Below are positions 44,927 to 53,209 of a stretch of DNA of 55,790 bases, piece after piece (the first letter of the stretch is position 1; each line of letters opens with the position of its first letter). The DNA comes from Terriglobia bacterium (lineage in GTDB: Bacteria > Acidobacteriota > Terriglobia > Bryobacterales > Bryobacteraceae), in the NCBI GenBank assembly GCA_021325175.1, contig JAJPHS010000041.1, forward strand, positions 1-55,790, in the 5' to 3' direction. A program made the translations under genes and the position numbers. The notes under the pieces are model-generated. The model did not search any database and was not told the DNA's origin. It saw only the letters and a list, made by a program, of their open reading frames with translations.

Positions 44927-45667
44927 TCAGGCCGGGCGAACGCCGCCGGCGAGTATCGTCGTCTCCTTTCCGTTATCTTCGCGCACCACCAGGAACCCGG
45001 AACGATCCAATCCGCAAGTGATTCCTTCAATCGCCGCGCCGTTTTGCTCGACGCGCACGCGGCGACCCCGTGCGTAACTCGAAACGCGGGCGAACATGCG
45101 CAAAATCGCATCCCCGCCGTTGTTCACGAGGACGTTCGCGTGCTCGTCGATCGACCGCAGCAGCGCCTCCAGCAGATCTTCGCGTTTCACCTCCGCGCCC
45201 TCGATGCGCAACGAGGTTGCAAGCGGCGCGATGGCGGCGGGAAAGCGCGCGTGGGCCACGTTTACGCCGATGCCGGCAATGACCGCGCCGCCCTCGAACT
45301 GCGCGAGAATCCCGGCGCATTTTTTTTCACCGATCAGAACATCGTTGGGCCAGCGCAGATCGGCAGCCAGACCGCTCGTCTCGGAGATCGCCTTTTGCGC
45401 CGCCAGTCCGAGCATCAGCATGATCACCGGCAGGTCCTTCGGCTGCAAAGCAAGGCGCAGAATGATGGAAACATATAGACCTGCTTCTTTCTCGGAGTGC
45501 CAGCTATGGCCGTGGCGTCCGATCCCGGCGGTTTGTTCATCGGCCCCTATAACGGAGCCCGAAGCGCATCCTTCGCGCGCCAATTGCGCGGCGCGGCTCA
45601 TGGTCGAGCCGATGCTTCGGTGCCACTCGACGAATCGGTCCCGGAATCGCTTTACATCAATCGGCAT
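44927..45667 (-). CDS. birA: biotin-[acetyl-CoA carboxylase] ligase (monofunctional)
   Basis: A 246-residue biotin protein ligase that adenylates biotin and attaches it to carboxylase carriers. The biotinyl-AMP loop is AGIGRHGHSW, a variant of GRGRxGR, followed by RWPNDVLIGEKKCAGILAQ with the catalytic lysine and GIGVNV. A C-terminal SH3-like domain spans about 195-246. There is no N-terminal helix-turn-helix, so it is not a repressor. It is the first gene of the birA-coaX pair and lies divergent from the PEP-CTERM gene. Confidence 0.92.
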   Translation of the reverse strand: MPIDVKRFRDRFVEWHRSIGSTMSRAAQLAREGCASGSVIGADEQTAGIGRHGHSWHSEKEAGLYVSIILRLALQPKDLPVIMLMLGLAAQKAISETSGLAADLRWPNDVLIGEKKCAGILAQFEGGAVIAGIGVNVAHARFPAAIAPLATSLRIEGAEVKREDLLEALLRSIDEHANVLVNNGGDAILRMFARVSSYARGRRVRVEQNGAAIEGITCGLDRSGFLVVREDNGKETTILAGGVRPA

Positions 45668-45721
45668 GTGGAACTTGGCAACACCCGGCTGCTCGGAGCA
45701 CTTCCATTATGATAAGGACTC

Positions 45722-45759
45722 TTGTATTTTCCGTGCAGAGTGTGCGATAAGTATACAAT
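45722..45759 (+). promoter_or_regulatory. candidate promoter region of the PEP-CTERM gene
   Basis: TATACAAT at 45752-45759 is a good -10 match. A TTGTAT at 45722 is too far upstream for a standard spacer, so the -35 element is unclear. The strong ribosome-binding site GGAGG at 45785-45789 follows. Confidence 0.3.
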
Positions 45760-45793
45760 CTGGAAATTGAACTCACGATCTACCGGAGGTAAG

Positions 45794-46795
45794 ATGCGAA
45801 TTCGCTTCGAAGGACTAAGCCTGCTGGCGGCGGCTTGCTTGCTGGGTACAATTCCAGCACGAGCAGTCCCCATCACCTATATTGTTCAAACGACCGCCAG
45901 CGGGACCTTGAACGGCGTGCCATTCACCAGCGCCGGACTCACCGTCGCTCTGAGCGGAGATACTTCGGGAATTGTATCCCTAAATCCGGCAACTCAAAAT
46001 TTCAGCCTGGCAAACCCGGGCGCGGCAACGCTGGTGATTTCCGGATTGGGCGCGGCCGCGTTCACGGATACCATGGCTGCCGTGTCCACTTTGAACACTC
46101 CATTTGACGGCCTCTACGCCGCCGGGATTTTGGACACGACTCAAGATACTATGGTTGCACTCGCCGAGGTACAGGGTTACAACTTGGCCGCTTCGCTCAG
46201 CTTCTCCGGGATGGGAGGCCTGGGAAATGGGGGAGGAACACAAAACACGTTCCCCACCACCGGCGGCGCTCTCATTTTCGCCCGGCAGCAACCGCCTATC
46301 ACCGTCGCCGCGAGTTTTTCCGCAATCCTGACCACCAGCCTTACGAATCAGGGCGGCCCGATTGTTGCGCCGGTGGTCCTGACCGAGACCACGCCGCTCG
46401 GCCAGGTGAATGGCACCATCTCCGGCAATAACGCCCAGGATTATTATTCCTTTTACTGGAACGGCGGAGCCTTCGCTGCAAGCGCCTCGATCACGAATGC
46501 TCTGGCGGGAACGTCATTTCAGTTCTCGGCCGGAGCCGCTGGGTCCTGTAATTCGATCGGCTCGCAAACACTGAATGCCGGTGACGGCTATAGCGGCACA
46601 ATTGGCGCCGGAAATCTCGCTCCCGGGCAGTATTGTATCGGTTTGACCGAGAACGGAACCACCGATCCCAATTACGCGATCACGTTCAACACACCGCTGA
46701 CCGCGCCTGAGCCGGGGACGTTCCTGCTATTTTCCGCCGGTGTGGCTGTAATGGTGGCTGTAGGTGGCATTAGAACGCGTAAATCCCGCAATTGA
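45794..46795 (+). CDS. PEP-CTERM sorting-signal exported protein
   Basis: A 333-residue secreted protein. A signal peptide (about 1-25, ending in IPARA-VP) is followed by a first beta-rich region of low complexity (to about 205) and a second (about 215-300, DYYSFYWNGG...GQYCIGLTENG) resembling a pre-peptidase-like sandwich. The sorting signal is APEPGT (304-309), a hydrophobic helix and a basic tail (RTRKSRN). This differs from the IPTL signal at 11.5 kb, so another exosortase should process it. The start is fixed by GGAGG at 45785. It is the only plus-strand gene in the 40-55 kb run and overlaps nadC tail to tail by 26 bp. Confidence 0.88.
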   Translation: MRIRFEGLSLLAAACLLGTIPARAVPITYIVQTTASGTLNGVPFTSAGLTVALSGDTSGIVSLNPATQNFSLANPGAATLVISGLGAAAFTDTMAAVSTLNTPFDGLYAAGILDTTQDTMVALAEVQGYNLAASLSFSGMGGLGNGGGTQNTFPTTGGALIFARQQPPITVAASFSAILTTSLTNQGGPIVAPVVLTETTPLGQVNGTISGNNAQDYYSFYWNGGAFAASASITNALAGTSFQFSAGAAGSCNSIGSQTLNAGDGYSGTIGAGNLAPGQYCIGLTENGTTDPNYAITFNTPLTAPEPGTFLLFSAGVAVMVAVGGIRTRKSRN

Positions 46796-47585
46796 TATCG
46801 ACCGCGGCGGCCGAGTGCGTTATCGCCCCGCTTGAAATGAAATCCGGGCCGGCTTCGGCGTAGGCCCGCACGTTTTCCAGCGTCACGCCGCCGGAAATTT
46901 CCGTTTCCGCGCGGCGGCCGATGAATTCGATCTCGTTGGCGGCCTGCTCCGGTGTCATATTATCCAGCAGCAGGCGAGCCGCTCCGCACGCCAGCGCCTC
47001 TTCGATTTCGGCGTGCGTGCGCGTCTCGATCTCGATCGGCCGGTTCAGGCTTCGCGCCCCTTCGATCGCCGCGCGAACGCCGCCCGCCAGACGAATATGG
47101 TTGTTCTTGATCAGCACCGCCTCGTAGAGCCCCATGCGATGGTTCACCACGCCACCCGCCGCCGCCGCCATCTTTTCGAGCACGCGCAAACCGGGCGTGG
47201 TTTTCCGCGTGTCGAGAATGCGCACGCCGGTCCCCTCCACGGCCAGGACAAACTTAGCGGCAAGCGTCGCGATGCCGGAAAGCCGCTGCAAGAAATTCAA
47301 TGCGACCCGTTCTCGCGTCAGCAGATCGCGCGCCGCCCCCCGCGCCTCCGCAATTTTTTCCCCCGCCGCGACCCGATCCCCGCTCGCACGCGCCAGCGAA
47401 ACGTCCGAAAAAAGGAGCGCCAGCAGTTCGACGCCGGCCAGCGTCAAATCCTGCTGCGCGACAAATTCCGCGCGCGCCTTCAACGCCGGAACGCAGGCGT
47501 TCGTCGTAATATCGCCGCCGCCGATATCTTCGTCCAAGGCATTCTGAATGGCGCGCCGGACGTCGGGATGCGAGATGTCGAACAT
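46770..47585 (-). CDS. nadC: nicotinate-nucleotide pyrophosphorylase (carboxylating)
   Basis: A 271-residue quinolinate phosphoribosyltransferase of de novo NAD synthesis. It has the N-terminal LDEDIGGGDITTNACVP, the PRPP and quinolinate-binding segments ILDTRKTTPGLR and GVVNHRMGLYEAVLIKNNH, and the C-terminal ISGGVTLENVRAYAEAGPDFISSGAITHS. Its ATG overlaps the TAA of valS (TAATG), so the two are translationally coupled. Its 3' end overlaps the PEP-CTERM gene by 26 bases. Confidence 0.96.
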   Translation of the reverse strand: MFDISHPDVRRAIQNALDEDIGGGDITTNACVPALKARAEFVAQQDLTLAGVELLALLFSDVSLARASGDRVAAGEKIAEARGAARDLLTRERVALNFLQRLSGIATLAAKFVLAVEGTGVRILDTRKTTPGLRVLEKMAAAAGGVVNHRMGLYEAVLIKNNHIRLAGGVRAAIEGARSLNRPIEIETRTHAEIEEALACGAARLLLDNMTPEQAANEIEFIGRRAETEISGGVTLENVRAYAEAGPDFISSGAITHSAAAVDINCGIYAF

Positions 47586-50173
47586 TATCCGAGCGCCGCG
47601 CGGTTCTGATTCAACTTCGCCTGATATTCGGCGCGCTGCTGGCGCATGCTGGCGATGACGTGCTCCGGCGCGCGCTTCAGAAACGCGTCGTTTGAAAGCT
47701 GGCGGTCTTTTTCGGCGATAAGCTTCTCAAGCTGCATATTCTCTTTTTCCAGGCGATCGCGATTCACCGGAATATTCAGCATCGCGCTGAAATAAGGAAT
47801 TACGCCGCCGCCGTCCGGTCCTAAATAATTCCACGCGCCCTGTTGCGCTTTCCCCGGATCGCCCTGGCGGACGTCCAGCTTAACCGACGCCATCCGCTCG
47901 ATCGCCGCTTTTTGCGAAACAAGCAGCCCGTAGCGCTCTCCCGCGGCCGTGACTTCGACGTTCAGGATCTGCTTCGGATCAAGCGACGCCTCGGCGCGGC
48001 GCGCGCGGATGCCGCCAACCAGCGATTTGAGCATTTCAAGATCAAGCTCTGCCCGCGCATCGGCGAGCGCCTCATCAAACTGCGGATAAGCCGCTACCGC
48101 GATGGATTTTCCGGGCATTTTGAGCCGCTGCCACAGCTCTTCGGTGATGAACGGCATCACCGGATGCAGCAGGCGCAGCGCTTGCTCATATACCGCGTAA
48201 GCGAAGCTCCAATCGGCCTCGGATTTTTTAAATTCGAGATACCAGTCGCAGAATTCATCCCACCAGAAGTGATAAAGAGCGTTGGCGGCTTCGTGATACC
48301 GGTGTTCGGCGAAGGCGGCGTTGCACAGCCGCGCGCATTCATTAAAGCGGCTGCGAATCCAGCGATCGTAAATCGATGCCGGCTCGCCCAAGCCTTCGCG
48401 CGGCTTGGTGAACAGCAGCCGGGACGCGTTCCAAATCTTGTTCGCGAAGGCGCGCTCGGCGTCGATGCGTTCCTCGCTCAAGGCGATATCGGCGCCGGGG
48501 GCGGCGCTCACCAGCAGCGCGAAACGAACCGCATCGGTTCCGTATTTTTCATTGATCACCAAAGGATCGATCACGTTACCCTTGGTTTTCGATATTTTTT
48601 GCCGTTCTGCATCGCGCACCAGACCATGGATATGCACCTGGCGGAACGGCACTTCGCCGGTCATCTCCATTCCCAGCATGATCATTCGCGCGGCCCAGAA
48701 AAAAATAATGTCGAAGCCGGTCACCAGCAGCGACGTCGGATAGAACGCGCGCAGATCCACCGTATTTTCCGGCCAGCCGAGCGTTGAAAACGGCCACAGC
48801 CCGGAGCTGAACCAGGTATCGAGCACGTCGCTATCCTGCGCAAGCTCCGTCGAGCCGCACTCGCCGCAGCGCGCCGGCGTTTCGCGCGCGACCGTCACAT
48901 GTTTGTCCGGACAATGCCACGCCGGCACGCGATGCCCCCAACAGAGCTGGCGCGAAATGCACCAGTCGCGGATGTTGTGCATCCATTCGAAATATGTCTT
49001 GGCCCAATTGGCGGGGACGAAACTGATGCGCCCATCCTCCACCGCGCGGATCGCCGGTTCAGCCAGCGGCTTCATCCGCGCCCACCATTGCATGGAGACC
49101 AGCGGCTCGACGATGGTCTTGCAGCGCTGGCATTTTCGCGGATTCACTTTATACGGCTCGATTTTTTCAAGCAGGCCGAGCCGGTCGAGTTCCTCCACAA
49201 CGCGCTTGCGCGCTTCAAAGCGGTCCAGGCCGGCGAACGCTCCGGCCTGGGCGGTCATCCGGCCGGTTTCATCGATCACCTGGATCGCGGCAAGATTGTG
49301 GCGTTTTCCCGCTTCAAAATCGTTGGGATCGTGCGCCGGCGTGATTTTCACCGCGCCCGAGCCGAAGCCCAATTCGGCCATCTCATCGAGCACGATGGGA
49401 ATCGCGCGACCGGCCAGCGGCAGCGCCGCCTTGCGGCCCGCAAGCTCCGGCGCGCGCGGATCTTTCGGATTGATCGCGACCGCCGTATCGCCCAACATGG
49501 TCTCCGGCCGCGTCGTCGCGACCGTTAAACTCGTCCCGCCTCCGATCACCGGATAGCGGATGTGCCACAAAAATCCATCGCTTTCTTCGGGGATCGCCTC
49601 CAAATCGGAAAGCGCGGTCTGGCAGCGAGGACACCAGTTCACCATGTACTCGCCGCGATAGATCAGCCCTTTTTCGTACAGCCGCACGAACGCTTCGCGA
49701 ACCGCGCGCGAAAGGCCGGGATCGAGCGTGAATCGAAGACGCGTCCAGTCGACGCTCACGCCGGCGCGCTTCATCTGCTCGAGAATCCGGCCGCCGTACT
49801 GCTCCTTCCACTGCCACACGCGAGCCTCGAACTTTTCGCGGCCGAGGTCCTGGCGCGTGAGACCTTCCTCCTTGAGCTGCCGCTCCACCATGATCTGCGT
49901 GGAGATTCCGGCATGATCGGTGCCCGGCAGCCAAAGCGTGTTTACGCCGAGCATTCTCCGCCACCGGACCTGCGCGTCGATGATGGAATGCTCGAACATA
50001 TGGCCGATGTGCAGAGCGCCGGTGACGTTCGGCGGCGGGATCACCAGCGAGAAATAAGGCTCGCCGGGACGGGCTTCGGCGTGAAACAGATTTGTTTCCA
50101 CCCACCAGTTGGCCCAATACGGCTCGAAGCGCCGCGGCTCATATACTTTATCCAGGGTCGGCTGACTCTCCAT
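47585..50173 (-). CDS. valS: valyl-tRNA synthetase
   Basis: An 862-residue class I aminoacyl-tRNA synthetase. The HIGH motif is at 55-58 (PPPNVTGALHIGHM) and the KMSKS-type motif is KISKT at 526-530, with Lys529 equivalent to the catalytic lysine. The editing domain is in the usual place (about 200-340, TTRPETMLGDTAVA). A zinc-type CxxC pair is in CPRCQ and CGECG. The C-terminal coiled-coil arm (about 800-862) is characteristic of ValRS. The downstream gene is nadC. Confidence 0.97.
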   Translation of the reverse strand: MESQPTLDKVYEPRRFEPYWANWWVETNLFHAEARPGEPYFSLVIPPPNVTGALHIGHMFEHSIIDAQVRWRRMLGVNTLWLPGTDHAGISTQIMVERQLKEEGLTRQDLGREKFEARVWQWKEQYGGRILEQMKRAGVSVDWTRLRFTLDPGLSRAVREAFVRLYEKGLIYRGEYMVNWCPRCQTALSDLEAIPEESDGFLWHIRYPVIGGGTSLTVATTRPETMLGDTAVAINPKDPRAPELAGRKAALPLAGRAIPIVLDEMAELGFGSGAVKITPAHDPNDFEAGKRHNLAAIQVIDETGRMTAQAGAFAGLDRFEARKRVVEELDRLGLLEKIEPYKVNPRKCQRCKTIVEPLVSMQWWARMKPLAEPAIRAVEDGRISFVPANWAKTYFEWMHNIRDWCISRQLCWGHRVPAWHCPDKHVTVARETPARCGECGSTELAQDSDVLDTWFSSGLWPFSTLGWPENTVDLRAFYPTSLLVTGFDIIFFWAARMIMLGMEMTGEVPFRQVHIHGLVRDAERQKISKTKGNVIDPLVINEKYGTDAVRFALLVSAAPGADIALSEERIDAERAFANKIWNASRLLFTKPREGLGEPASIYDRWIRSRFNECARLCNAAFAEHRYHEAANALYHFWWDEFCDWYLEFKKSEADWSFAYAVYEQALRLLHPVMPFITEELWQRLKMPGKSIAVAAYPQFDEALADARAELDLEMLKSLVGGIRARRAEASLDPKQILNVEVTAAGERYGLLVSQKAAIERMASVKLDVRQGDPGKAQQGAWNYLGPDGGGVIPYFSAMLNIPVNRDRLEKENMQLEKLIAEKDRQLSNDAFLKRAPEHVIASMRQQRAEYQAKLNQNRAALG

Positions 50174-50242
50174 GGGAATTTTAATTTTAACAAGCCCGCC
50201 GCGCGCGACAGGTGTTTTTAAATGCCGGTTCCGCGGCGGGGA

Positions 50243-51595
50243 TCAGATCCCGCTTTCCGAAATGATGGCTTTTGCCGCCGCGCGGGCGATGCGGATGCAA
50301 TCGGGGATGCCGATGCCTTCGTAAGCGTTCCCGGCAAGATGCAGCCCGCGGATCGCCGCGGATCGCCGCTTGATCTCCGCCGACCGCTCGATGTGGCCCA
50401 GCGTGTACTGCGCCATCGCTTGCGGCCAGCGCGAAATCGCCTGATGAAGGGGCCGCGCGGTGACGCCGAGGATGCGTTTCAGCTCGCCGCGCGCGATTCC
50501 CAGAATCGCTTCATCGGACTCCTGGAGCATCGCCTCGTCATTCACGCCTCCGAAAAAGCAGCGCAGCAGGATTCGATCGGCGGGCGCGCGAAACGGAAAT
50601 TTCGTACTGACAAACGTCGCCGCGCCCAGCCGTTGACGTTCGCGTTTGGGCGCCAGAAAACCAAATCCGGCGCGCATTCCGTCAAATTCGGATTCGCGAT
50701 AAACCAGGGTCAGCGTTAACGACGAGCTGTACGGAATTTCCTTCAGAAGCCGCGCCAGTTCCGGATCGATTTCGCCGAGCAGCGCCCCCGCCGACCACGC
50801 CGGACCGGCCAGAATCACGTGACCGGCTTCGATCCATCCGCCGCCCGCGCGAACGCGAAAACCTGTTTCGATCGTCTGCACCTCCTCGTGGCGGACGTCG
50901 ATGCCTCGCGAGAGCGCCTCGACCATCTCGCTCAATCCACCCTTCAGCGTGCGGAAGAGCGGGCCGCCCGCCGGCGGGCGTTTCGCGCTCAGGACGGCTC
51001 TAACCAGGCTGCCGCGCCTCGCTTCCATCTCCAAAAATCGCGGCAGAACGCTCGCGACGCTCATCCGGGCAGGGTCGCCGCCGTAAACGCCGGAAAGCAG
51101 CGGCTCGGCCAGATAGTCGAGCGCCTCCTGGCCGAAGTGATCGCGCACGAAATCGGCCACGCTGCGGTCCGTCGATGGCCCCGGCCGGCGGAGCAACTCG
51201 GCCCCCATCCGGATCTTCGCCGCCCAACTCAGCAGCGGCGATCTCAGCACCGGCATGATTTTCGACGGCACCATCATCATCATGCCGTCCGGCAGCGCGA
51301 TGAGCCGTCCCTTTTTCAGGATGTAAGTCGTTCGCAGCGCGTCGTTCGAGCCGATCACGTCCTCGCCGAGCCCCAGTTCCTTGATCAGCGCGAGCGCTTC
51401 GGGCTTTTGCGAGATGAAACTGTCCGGACCGTTATCGAAGGTGCAATCTTCCCAGTGTCGCGTCTCGATGACGCCGCCCAGCCGCGGGCGTTTTTCAAAA
51501 ACGACGCACTCGATCCCGGCGCGCTTCAGATCGTAGGCCGCGGTAAGACCGGAAATGCCGCCGCCAACGATCACGACGCGCTTCGAGCCAGTCAC
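50243..51595 (-). CDS. hemG: protoporphyrinogen oxidase (FAD-dependent, HemY/PPOX type)
   Basis: A 450-residue FAD enzyme that oxidises protoporphyrinogen IX (or coproporphyrinogen III in the Gram-positive route). It has the dinucleotide motif VVIVGGGISGLTAAYDL (7-23), the substrate region DNGPDSFI and the C-terminal FAD motif LHLAGNAYEGIGIPDCI. It is an oxygen-dependent PPOX homologue, not the flavodoxin-like HemG of E. coli. It follows hemE on the same strand after 24 bases. hemH is not in the window, so the haem route cannot be settled. Confidence 0.92.
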   Translation of the reverse strand: MTGSKRVVIVGGGISGLTAAYDLKRAGIECVVFEKRPRLGGVIETRHWEDCTFDNGPDSFISQKPEALALIKELGLGEDVIGSNDALRTTYILKKGRLIALPDGMMMMVPSKIMPVLRSPLLSWAAKIRMGAELLRRPGPSTDRSVADFVRDHFGQEALDYLAEPLLSGVYGGDPARMSVASVLPRFLEMEARRGSLVRAVLSAKRPPAGGPLFRTLKGGLSEMVEALSRGIDVRHEEVQTIETGFRVRAGGGWIEAGHVILAGPAWSAGALLGEIDPELARLLKEIPYSSSLTLTLVYRESEFDGMRAGFGFLAPKRERQRLGAATFVSTKFPFRAPADRILLRCFFGGVNDEAMLQESDEAILGIARGELKRILGVTARPLHQAISRWPQAMAQYTLGHIERSAEIKRRSAAIRGLHLAGNAYEGIGIPDCIRIARAAAKAIISESGI

Positions 51596-51619
51596 AAAAA
51601 CCTCAATGAAAAACGGCGG

Positions 51620-52657
51620 TCAGGGTTTGAATTCGCGGACGATTTCGACGCACGCCTTCACGTTCTCCACCGGCGTTTCCGGCAGGATTCCGTGGCCCAG
51701 ATTGAAAATGTGGCCGGGCCGCGATCCGGTGCGCTTCAACAGTTCGTGAACGCGCAGGCGAAGCTCCGGCAGCGGCGCGAAAAGCACGGCGGGATCCAGA
51801 TTGCCCTGCACCGCGCTGCGATAGCTGATATCCATCCAGGCCTGATCGATATTGATCCGCCAGTCCACTCCCATCACGTCCCCGCCGGCGGCGTGCAGCT
51901 CGCGGAAGAAACCCGCCGCGCCGGTGCCGAAATGGATCACGGGAACGCCCGCCGCGCGAATTCGCTCGATCAGCGCGCGGCTGTACGGCGCAACGAAGCG
52001 CACATAATCGTCGGGGCCGAGCGCGCCCACCCAGCTATCGAAAACCTGGATGATCCGCGCGCCCGCGGCCACCTGCAACACGCCGAAGGAGCCCAGCACG
52101 TCCACCAGCTTGCCCATCAGCCGCCGCCACAGCGTCTCATCGCGATACATCATCTGCTTGGTGCGAAGAAAGTGACGCGACGCCCCGCCCTCGATCATAT
52201 AGCTCGCCATGGTGAACGGCGCGCCCACGAAACCGATGACGGGCACGCGCCCGGCCAGAGCCTTCACCACGAGCTGGATCGCCTCGCCGACATAACCGAG
52301 GTCGTCGGTATTGGAGATCGACAGGCTATCGACATCGCTCGAGTTGCGGACCGGGTTGCTGATCACCGGGCCTTCGCCGGCAACGAACTTCAGTTTCAAT
52401 CCCATCGGCTCGACCGGCAGCAGCAGATCGGCGAAGATGATGGCCGCGTCGACGTCGAGAATTTCCACCGGCTGTAGCGTGACCTGGGCCGCCAGATCGG
52501 GGCGTTTGCAGATTTCGAGAATCGTGTGCCTGGCGCGAATCTCCCGGTATTGCTTCATATAGCGCCCCGCCTGCCGCATGAACCAGACCGGACGAACATC
52601 GGTCGGCCGGCGTCGGCAGGCGTCGAGAAAGCGGCTGTTCATTGTCGCAACGCGCAT
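51620..52657 (-). CDS. hemE: uroporphyrinogen decarboxylase
   Basis: A 345-residue enzyme that removes four acetate carboxyls of uroporphyrinogen III. The signature near the N-terminus is RPVWFMRQAGRYMKQYREIR (22-41), which carries the catalytic Arg pair, and FADLLLPVEPMG contains the key Asp. The C-terminal LGHGILPETPVENV is also typical. Length is normal. It is the first haem gene of a hemE-hemG pair. Its start at 52657 is followed closely by ATG alternatives. Confidence 0.96.
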   Translation of the reverse strand: MRVATMNSRFLDACRRRPTDVRPVWFMRQAGRYMKQYREIRARHTILEICKRPDLAAQVTLQPVEILDVDAAIIFADLLLPVEPMGLKLKFVAGEGPVISNPVRNSSDVDSLSISNTDDLGYVGEAIQLVVKALAGRVPVIGFVGAPFTMASYMIEGGASRHFLRTKQMMYRDETLWRRLMGKLVDVLGSFGVLQVAAGARIIQVFDSWVGALGPDDYVRFVAPYSRALIERIRAAGVPVIHFGTGAAGFFRELHAAGGDVMGVDWRINIDQAWMDISYRSAVQGNLDPAVLFAPLPELRLRVHELLKRTGSRPGHIFNLGHGILPETPVENVKACVEIVREFKP

Positions 52658-52776
52658 CCTGTTACTCCCGGTATGTTAGGTCTTTTTAGAGAAGACGCGA
52701 GAGACATTCTTCTCCTCAGGCCGACATTGCAAGACGGGTAAGTGTCGCCCCAAGAACAAAGTTAGCACATCACGTT

Positions 52777-53163
52777 TCAGGAAATCGTCTTTTTTTCGTT
52801 CCCTTCCCCGTCCCGGGGCCGCCCGCGGCGGATTCGTTTCAGGATTTGCGGGACGCGCTCGCCAAGAGCGGTGGGAAGCGCCGCCTCAAAGTGCAGATCC
52901 GGCGTGCGGAAGAGCTGCAATCGCTCCGCTAACTGCCGCCGCAGGAATTGTTTGGCGTGATTGATGGCATCCAGTGTCGCGCTCTGCTCCTGGCTAGATC
53001 CGCGCAGAACCAGTTGCACGTGCGCGTGGCGAAAATCCGGCGAAAGATGAACCTCGCTTACGGTCGCCGATCCGACGCGCGGATCCGACATTTCGTATCC
53101 GATGAGCTCCTCGAGCTCTTCGCGTATGCTTTCCGAGACACGCTCGGCGCGGTGGGGGTCCAA
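52777..53163 (-). CDS. rbfA: ribosome-binding factor A
   Basis: A 128-residue KH-like protein for 30S subunit maturation. RVSESIREELEELIGYEMSDPRVG (8-31) and VSEVHLSPDFRHAHVQL are the family core, and a basic Arg/Lys C-terminal tail follows. It is encoded 46 bases downstream of rng, whereas in many bacteria it sits with infB and truB; neither is here. Confidence 0.93.
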   Translation of the reverse strand: MDPHRAERVSESIREELEELIGYEMSDPRVGSATVSEVHLSPDFRHAHVQLVLRGSSQEQSATLDAINHAKQFLRRQLAERLQLFRTPDLHFEAALPTALGERVPQILKRIRRGRPRDGEGNEKKTIS

Positions 53164-53209
53164 GTTTCAGAATAACTCAAGATCCGGCGGCCTACGGCAT
53201 GGTTTCCGA

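Noticed and set aside
50819-52477. A 552-codon open frame on the plus strand
   Set aside because: It lies antisense to hemG and hemE, both clearly identified; composition is atypical for a protein.
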